The notes below the pieces were generated by a model, which saw only the letters and a program-made list of their open reading frames with translations, did not search any database and was not told the DNA's origin. A DNA stretch of 64,000 nt from Apostichopus japonicus (taxonomy: Eukaryota > Echinodermata > Holothuroidea > Aspidochirotida > Stichopodidae): assembly GCF_037975245.1 (NCBI RefSeq), contig NC_092577.1, positions 36,446,898 to 36,510,897 on the forward strand. The letters are read 5' to 3'. Positions 33,811 to 44,963 of the stretch are shown here, in pieces. Each line of letters opens with the position of its first letter. Position 1 is the first letter of the stretch. The translations under genes and the position numbers were made by a program.

Positions 33811-36800
33811 TTATTCTAACTCATATTCAAATGATGGGTCAAATTTTTCTTTTTCAATGCATTCAGGCATGGTTATTGACATACTGAGTGTACTGTACCT
33901 TTGAAAAAAGTCCAAAGTTGCAGGTGCTCCTTCATTATATTCTATTCCGAAACAGTAGTAGGCTGAAAACAGCATTCCGAGGGCAGACAGGAATGACAAA
34001 ATATTGTCAGCAACAACATGGCGGTCGATAACCAGCATCCATTTCTTGGCAGTTAACATCTCACCTGAAAGTGAATAAATATATTTCTCATTCACCTCCT
34101 TTCAACAAGAACAAATTTGTGTTGAGATTCCAGCTGGGTATATTGTTCCTTTTGGGTAGTCTGTTTTTTATCCTTTTAGGTTGCTGCAGTTGCAATATTC
34201 TTGCATGGATTTGGCTACTGTATTGATTGCTGACCTCAAGTGACCTTGAAACAACATAAAAAACTAGGCTTTGAACTCCAAGTGGGGAACCTAAGCTAAG
34301 TATAATAACAGTTAGGGATGTACCCGATCCAAAATTTTGAGATCCGGCCGGACCCGATTTTACCCGATAGTACGAACTATCCGGCCAGATCTCCGGTCGG
34401 ATAGTATGAACTATCCGGTACACCCCTAATAACAGTCCCACAAGATGATATTCCCCAGATTTCATGCTTACAATAAGTGTCATAGACGCACACACACCCA
34501 CATGCCTGCAGAAATTATTTTCGCCATTGGCAAGAAATAACCCCCATCAAATCTTGCAACCTTGTGTGAACTTGTCCTCCTGTTGTCTTTTCATTTCAAT
34601 TTGAAGTGAAGCATGTCACAGCTTCGAAATAATTTTTAGGTCTGATTTTTTTATTAGTGATCTGAAACAGTTCAGTAAATATTATTTCGTATTAGCTCAT
34701 GAATTTTCAATACAGCCTTTAGGTTGACAAAAGGTTGAGTTAAAATCAATCTTATTCTACAGATAGAGTGCTTACCACAAGCAATCAGGAATGGAGTGTT
34801 TGGAAGATCCTTCTGCCTGTCTACATCATCTTTGGTGGTTGTAGGCTGAAATAGAAAATTAAATGAAAGAGAAATAATGTAAATCAAAACAGAAGGCCTT
34901 GATTCTGACGAACCTTATAACATTTTGATGAAATACACTGCAGCCTACAGACTTAGTGACCTTAAATCATTTTGATGTTTTTCTTTAGTGTCCCGTTAGT
35001 TATTGACCCCCTTATTGTTCCAAATTGTAGCTTGTGCAATTGTGCTTTTGCTATCAGTGCCCTCAACTATTCACCAGAATCAAGAAATCGCATCAATCAC
35101 TGAGCAGTAGTAGTAACACTGTATGCCATCAGTGCAAATTTGCGTAAACCTGCATTGCAACATTCATCCACCATGCACTTTGACTCATTTCGGCTTTTCA
35201 TTGTTGATGACACATGTAATGCTACTGTATGTATAGTATTTTTTGAAGGAACTCAATGATATTGTAGCCTAATTAAAGATTGATCAAATACGTCAGTAGC
35301 TATATTTACTAATAATATCGCTCAACAGCGATAAAATATATGTTGCATCATTTGTTATAAATTTGAAAGTTTGACAATGGGCAGGACGGTTCTCTTTGCA
35401 GAGAAATTACTGTAAGATGAGCTGGATGAGCAAAAATTATTACTACTCACTGAGCAAATATTGAATAAAACCCTGCCAGAAATTATTTATCTGGTATCGC
35501 TTTATAAATTGCAAACTTCAATATCTGAATAGCATTTTACTGAATGTAATTTCACATCATTTAGGGGAAATAGGGGGTTTCATTTAGAGAGGTCAGAGGA
35601 CAGAGGCCATAATTCTAGCAATATTTCCTGTTTTGTTTGTGACTTACAAGACCTTGGAGGGGGCAGTTTTTATCACCAGATGCCATTTTCACTGGCAGGG
35701 AGATCCCTTTCCCAACCCTCACACCAGTTCCTTTATGGTTGATATGCATTGTTAACAGACAGCAGGCCTAATTTAAAAAAGTCTATTGCTGGCAATAGCA
35801 CTTTTTTCAATTGCATAACCATGTGTGGGCAAATCAGGTTTACTGCGGGTTTGACTCACCTCCATAACAGTCACAAGGCATCCTGGTTCCTCTCCAAAGT
35901 ACTTCATTAACAGAATGACAAGACCAGGAACCTCGGGCGAATCATTCCCCAGCTCTGCTTTGCTGCGTTCAATGTTGCATATTGTTCGTTGAAGCTGCTG
36001 CTTCCCGCAATCCTGCATAAAGTGTCTGACCTTTCTGCCTTTTGACTCGTATGCCTTCTCCAAACCTTCTTTGACATTCATTCCTACAAGTTCCTTGAAG
36101 TGAATTGCTAGCCCTTCCTCCTCGAATAAATAGGGCCATTCTACTTGGAGTTCAGGGATGGAGTACTTCCCAGATAATATGTCTTCTCTCTGTAGGTAGT
36201 AGGTAAGTTGCATACCCTCAGCATCAATGTCCTCTCCAATCTGAAATGAAGCCTTCATCTGGCCCTTCTTTTCAGCCAACATTTCTACTGTTTGCCCAGT
36301 GGGCAGCTCTTGGGGACTAAAGTTGATACAACCATACTGGTCTGTTTTCTTCTTCTTTGTCGGTGGCTGTGCAGCATTTTCCGGCTCCACTGGCCTTTTT
36401 GCACTATCAGAATCCCTCCTATTCTGGTTATATACCCTTTGTTGGATGTTTTTTAGGAGGGAATCATACCCGGTACCAATTGTTTGGCTTCCAATCACGT
36501 CCTTAAATGACTTAGGATAACGCAGAACAATCTTCTCTGCGATATGACTCAGTTGGCTTTTACTTGGCTTCAGAGTTATTTTTTGTAGATCGTCAACCAA
36601 GATCCGGATCATTTCCCGCCGCTGAGATGGCTTTGGCCTTTCTTGATTTTCTAAGGACTTCATCATAGGTTTGCTGAATTTCGTCCATGGAATTGTGTAT
36701 CCCCTCGACCAATTAGCATGCTGTGATGGCGAGAGTTGGCCTGGCGATGAAATTTCTTCCAGAGAATACGCACTGCTGCTGGATGGAGAGGATGCCATGC

Positions 36801-39022
36801 TACCCGACGGAGAGAATGTTCCGCTGCAGGATGCGTGAGAACTTGAAGAAACTGGACGATCTTCAGTTGACTCATCAGATGAGCTCACTGTAAAGGATAA
36901 CAGAGGAATGCATTAGTGAATTGATGGTAAGGTCCGTCGATATATCGATATATCCAGTATTGAACCCCATACGGATATTATCGATATTGAATTCTGCTCA
37001 TACCGATACATAGAAAACATCGATATATAGCGCCCATATCGATATATGGTATGTACCGGTTCCGCGAAATTTCACGTATCTCCTAAATATTGGTATACCG
37101 ACCATATCGATATATAGTGTATGTACCGGTTCCGCACAATTTCGCGTATTATAGTAAACATCGATATTTTATTGATGTATATTGATTTTCGTGTGTGTAC
37201 CGGTTCCTCAAAATTTCACAGGAGAAAAACTATATACAGGATATTATTGATATTTTCTAGTCAATTTTTAGCGATACCAACAGACCTTAATTGATGGCCA
37301 AATGACTCCTGCTAAGAGTGTTTCCTCTCTAGTGACTGACAAATCTAAAACATCAAATATTGAGCAAATATTTGCCTGAAATGCTTAATGCTCCACATTG
37401 CACTACAGTGTACACTTAGTATACCTTAGAAGGGTAACTCTGACCCACTCGAAAAAAATTTGTCCCCAAATTTTTTGGGAAAGTTTTCAATCAGAATCAG
37501 ACATACTTAGGACTACCTATTCCCATGCTATATAATGGTATGTGTATCTGGGATTGAAGTTAACCACCCTGCCCGGCTGCCCTAAAGAATTGCTTTATTT
37601 TTCGAGCCGGAAATTAAAATCTTGCAAAATTTTAACTCCATTACCCAGATGGTGTGTATTACTTACAGGAAGTTTTATGTCCTGCAAGGTTTGTCAATTT
37701 ATTCACAACAAAGTAAATCATAAACTAGTTACTTTGATGTATGTACATACATACAGTAGTTTTCAATAAATTAAGTATTTTTTGTATAAAAATACACACA
37801 ATTACAGTCACTTCAACTTTCCCACTCAAAATGTATTTTAGCTGGTTTGCACCATACAGAATGATAGTAGAGACGAACCAGAGTAAAATTGTCACAGAAA
37901 TTATCCTGGCCTCTAGAAAATTTATATCCCTCATATTTTTTCCTGAATGATATGAAATTACATTCAGTAGACATGCTATCCAGATATCGAAGTTGAAGTT
38001 ATTAGGCAGTACCAGTTACATTTCAAAACCTTTATATAGTATAGGGCCCAAAAAAAACTCTTGGAGTGCTACTTTGCAATACCCCACAAATACAATATGT
38101 GGGCCAAAGTTACCCAGGTACTTAATGCACATATGTTAATTACATAACAGTATGTCTACATACACACATGCCATCATGAAAAATATTAAAAAATGATATC
38201 CTAATACTGTATACAGTGGCACCAGGCTTCCCACAAGCTTAATTCAGCCTTGCCCATGGGGTAACTTTGCCCACCTCAAGATAAAAAACTGGTTAAATCA
38301 AGAAAAAATATCAATTAAAACTGAAATAAAAAAGCCGCCAAAGCATTTCGTCCTATGGTATATAGGTAATTACTAATGAGGCTATCATGACATCTCTCTG
38401 GAGAGGAATTTTGTGTAACTTTGGGGTAATTTGAGTTTTGAGACTGATGCCCCAGCATTTAGATCCAAACTGCACTTTGTAGTACACTGCATGTATAGGC
38501 AATATCGCCCTCCTGTTCCTCTTGGGAGGGCTATTTTTGGCTCAGGGGGGTTAATCGCAATCAGTCATCGCTTATTTCCTACCCTGTTCATGTTTAGTTC
38601 TGTGGGATGAATTAAATCACTCATGACGTGTCAACCATCGTTACATCACAAAAAAGATAAGGTGATTATGGAAATCTTTGATTTGATCTCTGGAAAATAT
38701 CTCATAACAGCATAGTAAATACATAGCATACAATACATACTGTACAGTAGGCTTGCATTCGATCAATCTGTATTTTTATCTGAGCTTTCTAGGAAATTTA
38801 AAAGTAAATGATTCACACACCTTCTTTTTTCTTCCAACCGTGGATCAGCTTCCGAATCTGAATCGACTTCAGCATAGACAAATCATTAGACTCCACAAAG
38901 ACAAGGTCGTCAGGCCCCTCTACCCCAACTTCATCACACAGATGCGCTGCAATCGAGGATACCTCATCTTCAGAGATGTTACTGAGGATTCCGCGTATTG
39001 CGGACTTGATGTCTTCAATCAT
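33811..39022 (-). CDS. SAM-like/SAMD3-like protein of the CACTA element, four exons, intact
   Basis: Exons on the minus strand are 39022-38821 (coding part; acceptor at 39038-39037), 36887-35860, 34845-34776 and 34064-33811, giving 517 codons plus stop. Every junction has an AG acceptor and GT donor (GTGTGTGAA, GTGAGT, GTAAGC), and all phases agree. Residues 1-67 form a SAM-like helical unit (MIEDIKSAIRGILSNISEDE ... LKSIQIRKLIHGW). Next comes a Ser/Pro-rich linker, then the conserved block ERPKPSQRREMIRIL...YPKSFKDVIG...GTGYDSLL, a basic PTKKKK stretch and WPYLFEEEGLAIHF. The last exons give PNTPFLIACG and YNEGAPATLDFFQR. Predicted proteins of this layout are often named SAMD3-like. DNA or protein binding is inferred; it may act with the transposase encoded just upstream. 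Confidence 0.8.
34313..34428. mobile_element. hAT-type MITE, 116 bp
   Basis: A perfect 8-bp duplication ATAACAGT (34305-34312 and 34429-34436) flanks termini TAGGGATGTACC and the complement of TAGGGGTGTACC. The interior repeats CCGGCCGGA- and GAACTATCCGG-like blocks. It lies in the third intron of the SAM-like gene. Confidence 0.92.
36928..37289. mobile_element. hAT-type MITE, 362 bp, rich in TATCGATA
   Basis: A perfect 8-bp duplication ATTGATGG (36920-36927 and 37290-37297) flanks termini TAAGGTCCGTCGATAT and the complement of TAAGGTCTGTTGGTAT. The interior is built of TATCGATA palindromes and three copies of GTACCGGTTCC. It lies in the first mapped intron of the SAM-like gene, 40 bp from the exon. 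Confidence 0.92.
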
Positions 39023-39036
39023 TTTAAGGACAGTTC

Positions 39037-41733
39037 CTATATAAAACCACAAGAAATAGCATGTTTCAGTGGGACTACAGGAGCATTTCTTCTTCCATAT
39101 GCAGACAGAGAGTAGTAATCAAGAAGCTCCTTGCTGTTTACACAAACAAATCTTTTACTGATATCAGTAGGTTCTAGTGAAAATACACGCAAGTCCATGT
39201 TCAGAATTGACTGGTGAACCCTTGCAACAAAGTACACTTGTGAGTTGTCCTTTATAACTGCAAAGAGAACCTGTCCAAACAATAAACCCTTGTCATCTTT
39301 ACCAATAACAATGTAATCCCCCTTTTTGTACTTTGTTCCTCGAAAAGTAAGCTCATAAGTAACTTGATCCGCAACTGTTGCATTAAGTACGTTCATACAC
39401 CCTTGTAGTGCTTCTGCATATGTTTCTAAATGTAATGGAACTGTTCGTTTTGCATCAATAGCCACAGGGAAGAAAGTCCCAGCACACATGTAAGATTGTA
39501 ATAGTTGATGCCTTTCTGCCAATGTAAGACACAAGTTCTTAAAGTTATGCAAATGACGCACACATCTTTTGAAATATGAATGCTTACTCTCAAACCTCAT
39601 AGTCCATGTTCGAATTAGAGGACCGAACTGCAGTATCAGCATAGGGTAATGGTTTAGAAAATGATGCTTTGGTCGCATTCTACGCTCTGGAAAAAGTCGG
39701 TGACGCGACTCCAAGTACTCCTCGATAAGAAAACTCAGATTAGCAATTTGAGCCTCATCAATACTAGGAGCACATAGAAGTTCCACCATATCATGTAGCT
39801 GAAGAAAAAACAGCCAGACTGCGTCGTTTGGATCAGAAATTTTATCGCCAATAAGAACAGGCAAAAGCCTTACAAGGCACCAATTCTCTACTGCCTGTCC
39901 GCCCAAGTTTTCGCCACTTGGATTAACTTTACTTGGTTGATTGTGTCTATCTGACCCAAGATACTTGAACTGCATTATTCTTCTATTCAGGTCTGTGTAT
40001 GTTAGCCACTTTTTCTGTTTGATGAAATAAGCTAAAATCAGTGCCACATCATAATTCAGAACCCCTTCAAATAGATCATGGCCAAGACAAGGTGGCAAAC
40101 CTGAACATACATGAAAATATTCCAGTTCATTAAAAATGGAGTCGAACTTGATCCCCTGTACAATTCTCGTGTCCTGATCCTGGATATGTTGCAATGCTCT
40201 ATTATAATTGTTTTCATTTCGAATGAGACCAACAGCACATGGGTTGTCATGAAATTCTGTATTTGTAACTGAGCACCACCTACACCAACATGGAGTACTA
40301 CTGAAGTTTTCTACGAATCCACCGATGCAATGCGATCCAAGATTATCACCAGCAATAAAACTTAAGGCACCCTTTACTGGATGCTGCTCGCCAGCTATGT
40401 CAATACCATTTAGTTCAAGATCTTTCAGATCATCAATCAATGGTCTTAGCAACTTTTCCTGTCCAAAGTACTTAAAATCATTCTCATTGCAAAGGAGTAC
40501 TAGTAACATGTGATTCACACTCGACCTGAGGTGTGGTCTGAAATTAGCGAGTGTCATATACACTGCAAGAATTTTGTGTTTTTTCTTGCTGGACCCTAGT
40601 GGATTGCACACCTCAAAGGAATCTTGATAGAGGATTAGCTTTAAAGCATTTGGATTGTCCTGGAAGAAGGCATTTTCTTTGAAAGCAGCACCATCAGTTA
40701 TATCATAAAATACTTTTCCCTCTTCATTAGGTCTACGGTTTCCATGATACATAGGGAATTTGGTATATAGATATTCCTCTTGAACAGACTTGTTCTTGAA
40801 TAGGTTCTGCAAAGAATCTTTGATAGGTATGTACTGAAACTCTCTTTCTCTATTGTTATCATTTCTACCCAATTTAATAGGAACCGGTGCAACATAATTA
40901 AATTTCTTTTTATATGTTGATTTATGGATGTAGTCTGATCGCAGGGGTCCGGTGCTACATTCGGATAATAGGTCAGATGATTTCATTTCATTAATTAGTT
41001 CTTTTGCAGTTTGTTCTGGTATGTCTAGTTCATCAGTCAATTTTGACAACAGTTTCTGGAAAATCACTGTCTGACCTAGGCTGTGTATATCATTGAATTG
41101 TTCTACAATGTGCTGGACAGTTGAAGAAGGAAGCAGGTATTTTGATTCTAACTGCAGATAAAACAGTAGGAGATTTTGTACAAACAAATCTTCAACGTTA
41201 TCTGTTTCTTGCAGAACTTCCAATTCATCCAAAGAATTTGCATCAAATTCGGCATATACAGTAGCATCATCCTGATTTTCGAAATTGTTCTCTATTGCAA
41301 TGAGTTCTGCAGGAATATGATCAGTCATGTCTGACTTGTGACACCTTGACAAATGCGACGTGAATGATGATTTCTTTGTAAATGATGATTCACAGTTGTT
41401 AAATGGGCACAGAACAGTAGCCCCAACATCAAGGTGTTCTTTCAAGTGTTTCAACAAAGCTGGTATGTCATTACATACTTGTCTGCAGAAGATTATATCA
41501 CACTGTAATGGAATATCAACATTTCTATATCGCCTATGAACTGCTGGTTTAGAATGGTCTCTTTGTAAATGGCTAACCAAACCAGAGTAAGTGGAAAGTT
41601 GTCGCAAGCATGCATCACGTGGACAGGGAAACGACCTGTTACACTCATTCCTGTGAAACCTACAGTGGTTAACATAACCTTTTATTGTTGTAAGTTGCTG
41701 TTCACAGTAGGAGCACTTGAAAACTTCATCCAT
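39037..41733 (-). CDS. CACTA/EnSpm-like transposase with four C2H2 fingers
   Basis: This is an intact 898-residue reading frame in one exon. Four C2H2 fingers occupy residues 7-27, 37-60, 78-100 and 109-132. The core has the layout of CACTA transposases. The probable first Asp is D371 (LYQDSFEVCNPLGS), followed by K-rich HKILAVYMTLANFRP. The second is D463 (IAGDNLGSHCIGGF), followed by a CWCRWC pair. The Glu is E556 (GHDLFEGVLN). The late motif GPLIRTWTMRFESKH (704-718) parallels the GP..W..PFER motif of plant Tnp2 proteins. Assignment of the catalytic triad is by motif analogy. The stop codon TAG (39039-39037) coincides with the 3' splice site of the SAM-like gene, so the two genes probably share a transcript. 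The element's outer CACTG ends support the family call. Confidence 0.82.
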   Translation of the reverse strand: MDEVFKCSYCEQQLTTIKGYVNHCRFHRNECNRSFPCPRDACLRQLSTYSGLVSHLQRDHSKPAVHRRYRNVDIPLQCDIIFCRQVCNDIPALLKHLKEHLDVGATVLCPFNNCESSFTKKSSFTSHLSRCHKSDMTDHIPAELIAIENNFENQDDATVYAEFDANSLDELEVLQETDNVEDLFVQNLLLFYLQLESKYLLPSSTVQHIVEQFNDIHSLGQTVIFQKLLSKLTDELDIPEQTAKELINEMKSSDLLSECSTGPLRSDYIHKSTYKKKFNYVAPVPIKLGRNDNNREREFQYIPIKDSLQNLFKNKSVQEEYLYTKFPMYHGNRRPNEEGKVFYDITDGAAFKENAFFQDNPNALKLILYQDSFEVCNPLGSSKKKHKILAVYMTLANFRPHLRSSVNHMLLVLLCNENDFKYFGQEKLLRPLIDDLKDLELNGIDIAGEQHPVKGALSFIAGDNLGSHCIGGFVENFSSTPCWCRWCSVTNTEFHDNPCAVGLIRNENNYNRALQHIQDQDTRIVQGIKFDSIFNELEYFHVCSGLPPCLGHDLFEGVLNYDVALILAYFIKQKKWLTYTDLNRRIMQFKYLGSDRHNQPSKVNPSGENLGGQAVENWCLVRLLPVLIGDKISDPNDAVWLFFLQLHDMVELLCAPSIDEAQIANLSFLIEEYLESRHRLFPERRMRPKHHFLNHYPMLILQFGPLIRTWTMRFESKHSYFKRCVRHLHNFKNLCLTLAERHQLLQSYMCAGTFFPVAIDAKRTVPLHLETYAEALQGCMNVLNATVADQVTYELTFRGTKYKKGDYIVIGKDDKGLLFGQVLFAVIKDNSQVYFVARVHQSILNMDLRVFSLEPTDISKRFVCVNSKELLDYYSLSAYGRRNAPVVPLKHAISCGFI

Positions 41734-44700
41734 GATAGTTTAAATATATATAGTTTATTGATATTTGTAGGTCTGTGTTTCATGAATCAATCATTCTGCA
41801 AGATATGGATGACTTCACAAACCAAAACAATCAGCATTATGCAATTGAAGTAGAGCACATGTTCCTATTTTAATACTGCTAAACTAGTTATTGGCGACAG
41901 TTACATGTAATCCAAGCAAGTAATCTGCAGTTGTGTTCTTCGGAGTCCTGATCAATTTCTGTGTGATATGTCCTGTAAGAATTAGGCAAAAATTTAATTA
42001 CTGTGTAGATGAGTGTATTGTTATCATAATAAACTGTATAATATGGACACATTAGGGAGAGATGTATATTAAAATATTGTACGTTTGAACTTTTTCTGTA
42101 AACCAAGGTGCAGTGTGAGGTCTGTCCGTATTGAAAAGAGTTGATAACGATATATATATATCAATTTAAATTTATCAATAATACTATAGGTATATAGGTT
42201 TTCCCACAAAATTCTGCAGAGCCGGTATACACACAGAAATTACAATTTGTACGCTAGGAGCACTTTTGTCATCCATGATGTGGAATAGTTTGCCCTATTT
42301 CATCAATGAATGCAAATTTTGCACTCATTGTTGTGATAAATTAAAACTAGAGCATCAATGGTGCAGAAACTCATACCTTTCAGAGCCCCAAAAATGTAGG
42401 GCCCATGGAACTGTAGGGCCCACAGAATTTAAGGCGTGTTTTCAGATTCCACAAAAAATTGGAGGCCCCCAAAAATTAAAAGCCAAAAATTTTTAAGGGC
42501 CAAGCCAATTTCAGGGCAAATTTGTCGGAGAAGACTCATTTTGAGTGATTTCATAAAATGGCCCCTAGGTGAATTACTATTTCCCCTTTTTACACTGTTC
42601 TCTATTCTAAACCACCTTCCCTCTTTTTGCATAGGTTTTTGCCTCAATATCCTGGGCAATTTGTACACACTCTCTCCTACAATACCACTGAACTACCCTA
42701 ATAATAGTAAGCCTTCTCCTCTGTACCAGAGCAGACAATGGACATTTGCCTCACTCACAAGTTCACCTTCCAAAGTTGTTCCTAGCTGCTAGCTGGCTAC
42801 ATTCTACTTCTAGTACCATGGAGTTAAAATGACTCCTTGACTTGTTAGAATCGGCGAGTGCTGATTGGCTAAAAAAGGTCTCCTATACTTTAACACAGTC
42901 AACTATACATACTCTATTGGTAATAACAAATAAGATTTTCCTTTAACTCTCCCCAGGTTTTTGCATGAGCTTAACCACAAATGTAAACAAACATGCAGAA
43001 ACTGGGGGACAAATTAAAGGAGATTTGGCAAGAGGTGTGAGCTCAGATTTTTTTTTAAGAATGGGGATTAATTGTAATTAATTAACCATTGACCAAAAAT
43101 TATTAGGCACCACCTTATCCATACACAATCCAACAATCATCAGTTCAACTTTGAATATGATCCATCAAAATCTTGAGAAGACTAGGATATTTATTAATAT
43201 TACGTAGAATGACCCACGATGACCCCCTTATTTTGACCCCGATTTGACCTTAATTAACCGAACACCCCCCATAACCCTCATCCCAAGGAACGTTGTGACC
43301 AAGTTTCATTATAATTGGCCATACACTGTACGAACAGAGGCAATTTGAAAATATGGGGCCCCTAGTTGACCTTTGATCTCAAATTTATGAACAACCTGAA
43401 TTCACTAATACCACAGTACTATTGTCACAAACCCTCAACATTGTACCATGGAATCCGTAGGATCCGATAACCAAATGTTACAAACCTGTTAACATATTAC
43501 AAAATTATTTTACTTTACATCCGGGCGCTAGCGCACGCTTCTCACGTGTGGGGCGAAACAGACAACCTGCTGCCATCTGAAGTTAGTAATACTATAGGGC
43601 AGGGCGGACTTCTTTGAAAAATGCTGTTACCAGGACAACTGTACCCAACCTGCCGTACTATCAGCCAGTGAAAACAAACGGTCTACGTTCACTTACACTG
43701 AGTTACTGTGGCCTAGCTTGATCCACAGAGCTAAAATATTCTTATTTACAAGTTTAAACTTCAAATAATGTCAAATATCTGTGTAGTTATATGCTACTTA
43801 AACACTTATCGTTTGGGATTTAGGGAACAAGTACGTCAAGAAACATTTTTTCACTTAGCAAAAGCCATTATTTGTACGCTATCTCGCTGTTGGTATGTGT
43901 GTGCTCACCGGCAGAAATCCAGTGAATGCTGAAAAGTGACGTCAGCACGCGCTGCCCTATTGTAATTATTTTCTCAAATTTCACCATCTGACTTCTGAGC
44001 CTTTGTAACTAGCCTAAATAAGATAATTAACATGGGTTGATCATTTTATTGATGCATGCAAGTGATCTGATAGAGGCTAGTGATGGATAAACTAGTACTA
44101 CTATTCCTTTAGTACTACTATGTTAGCATATTAAAGAAACTTAGAAATAACCTACGATTTGTTAATACTATTAAATTATTCTCACCAGTTTGTCAAGCAT
44201 ACTGTATGACAAAGTAGAATTCGGCCTAGCTAGTTCAATCCAAATCTCAAGTTCGAATAGTTCATATAATAGACCGAGAATATCGTTTGAATTTGAAATA
44301 ATTTCACTTTATACAAACGGCAAGGGTGATATTTACTATAGACTAGTAGTACTAGTAGTACAGGCCAACGCCGCACCTTGGCGGGAAAACTTACTACGAA
44401 TAGCCTAACACACTAATTCACCTGTATAAACAGTCAATTAACAGAGCAGAAAAGCCTAGGCTTAAGTTTGCCCCGATAACAGCGTCATGCAGTGTGTCGC
44501 CTAGGCTATATAGACCTAGCCTAGTGCTACTATTTAGCCAGTGAATTGTTGCACCAAATATGTGCGATACGGAAAAAATCAGTGATGTGTTTGTACGTAT
44601 CGAAAGGGACAATTTCATAAAAGATTTGAACTCATTCCTTACCTTAAATAACGGCTAGCTAGTCTGAGACTGTGAACGGAATTCGGTCGACACGACGTGT

Positions 44701-44963
44701 GAGTACGAGTACACATGCGACGGGGTCCGGTACAGAGAATACGTATGGTCAACCAGAGTGTATATAATAGCATGCATGTCCCGCCTGCACGTTATGTATC
44801 GCAGCTAGCTAGCGGCGGTGCAGTACATACTATGACGTATACGTACGTCGTACGCGTAAAGTTGATATGAATACAGTACACCGGCTGTTTTTGGAATTAC
44901 CTGTTGACAATTGTATTTTATACTACGGAACTACTGTAAATTATACAGTAATTTTTTACAGTG
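41734..44963 (-). other. 5' region of the CACTA element
   Basis: Non-coding DNA between the transposase start and the element end at 44963. It should hold the promoter and any leader exon of both genes, but I cannot place them. The stretch 43080-43430 looks like an old repeat (GACCAAGTTTCATTATAATT). A TAAGGT-MITE-like fragment near 42118 is too decayed to call. Confidence 0.45.

Larger units (their letters stand above)
31030..44963 (-). mobile_element. CACTA/EnSpm-type transposon with transposase and SAM-like gene
   Basis: The 13.9-kb segment starts CACTGTAAAAAA (31030) and ends TTTTTTACAGTG (44963), an inverted repeat that continues imperfectly for about 33 bp. TA flanks both sides, the 2-bp duplication expected for animal CACTA elements. 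Inside, on the minus strand, lie an intact CACTA-like transposase (39037-41733) and an intact four-exon SAM-like gene (33811-39022). One end carries subterminal repeats (31184-31480). Three hAT-type MITEs inserted later at 32821, 34313 and 36928. Both genes are open, so the element may be autonomous. The boundary call rests on the ends and content; no empty site is in the window. Confidence 0.8.

Noticed and set aside
34088-34501. 137-codon minus-strand frame
   Set aside because: It runs through an intron and a 116-bp MITE of the SAM-like gene; coding here is limited to the exon ending upstream at 34064.
42118-42235. Possible second copy of the TAAGGT-type MITE
   Set aside because: Only a short AGGTCTGTCCGTATT-like edge is visible; no paired end or target duplication.
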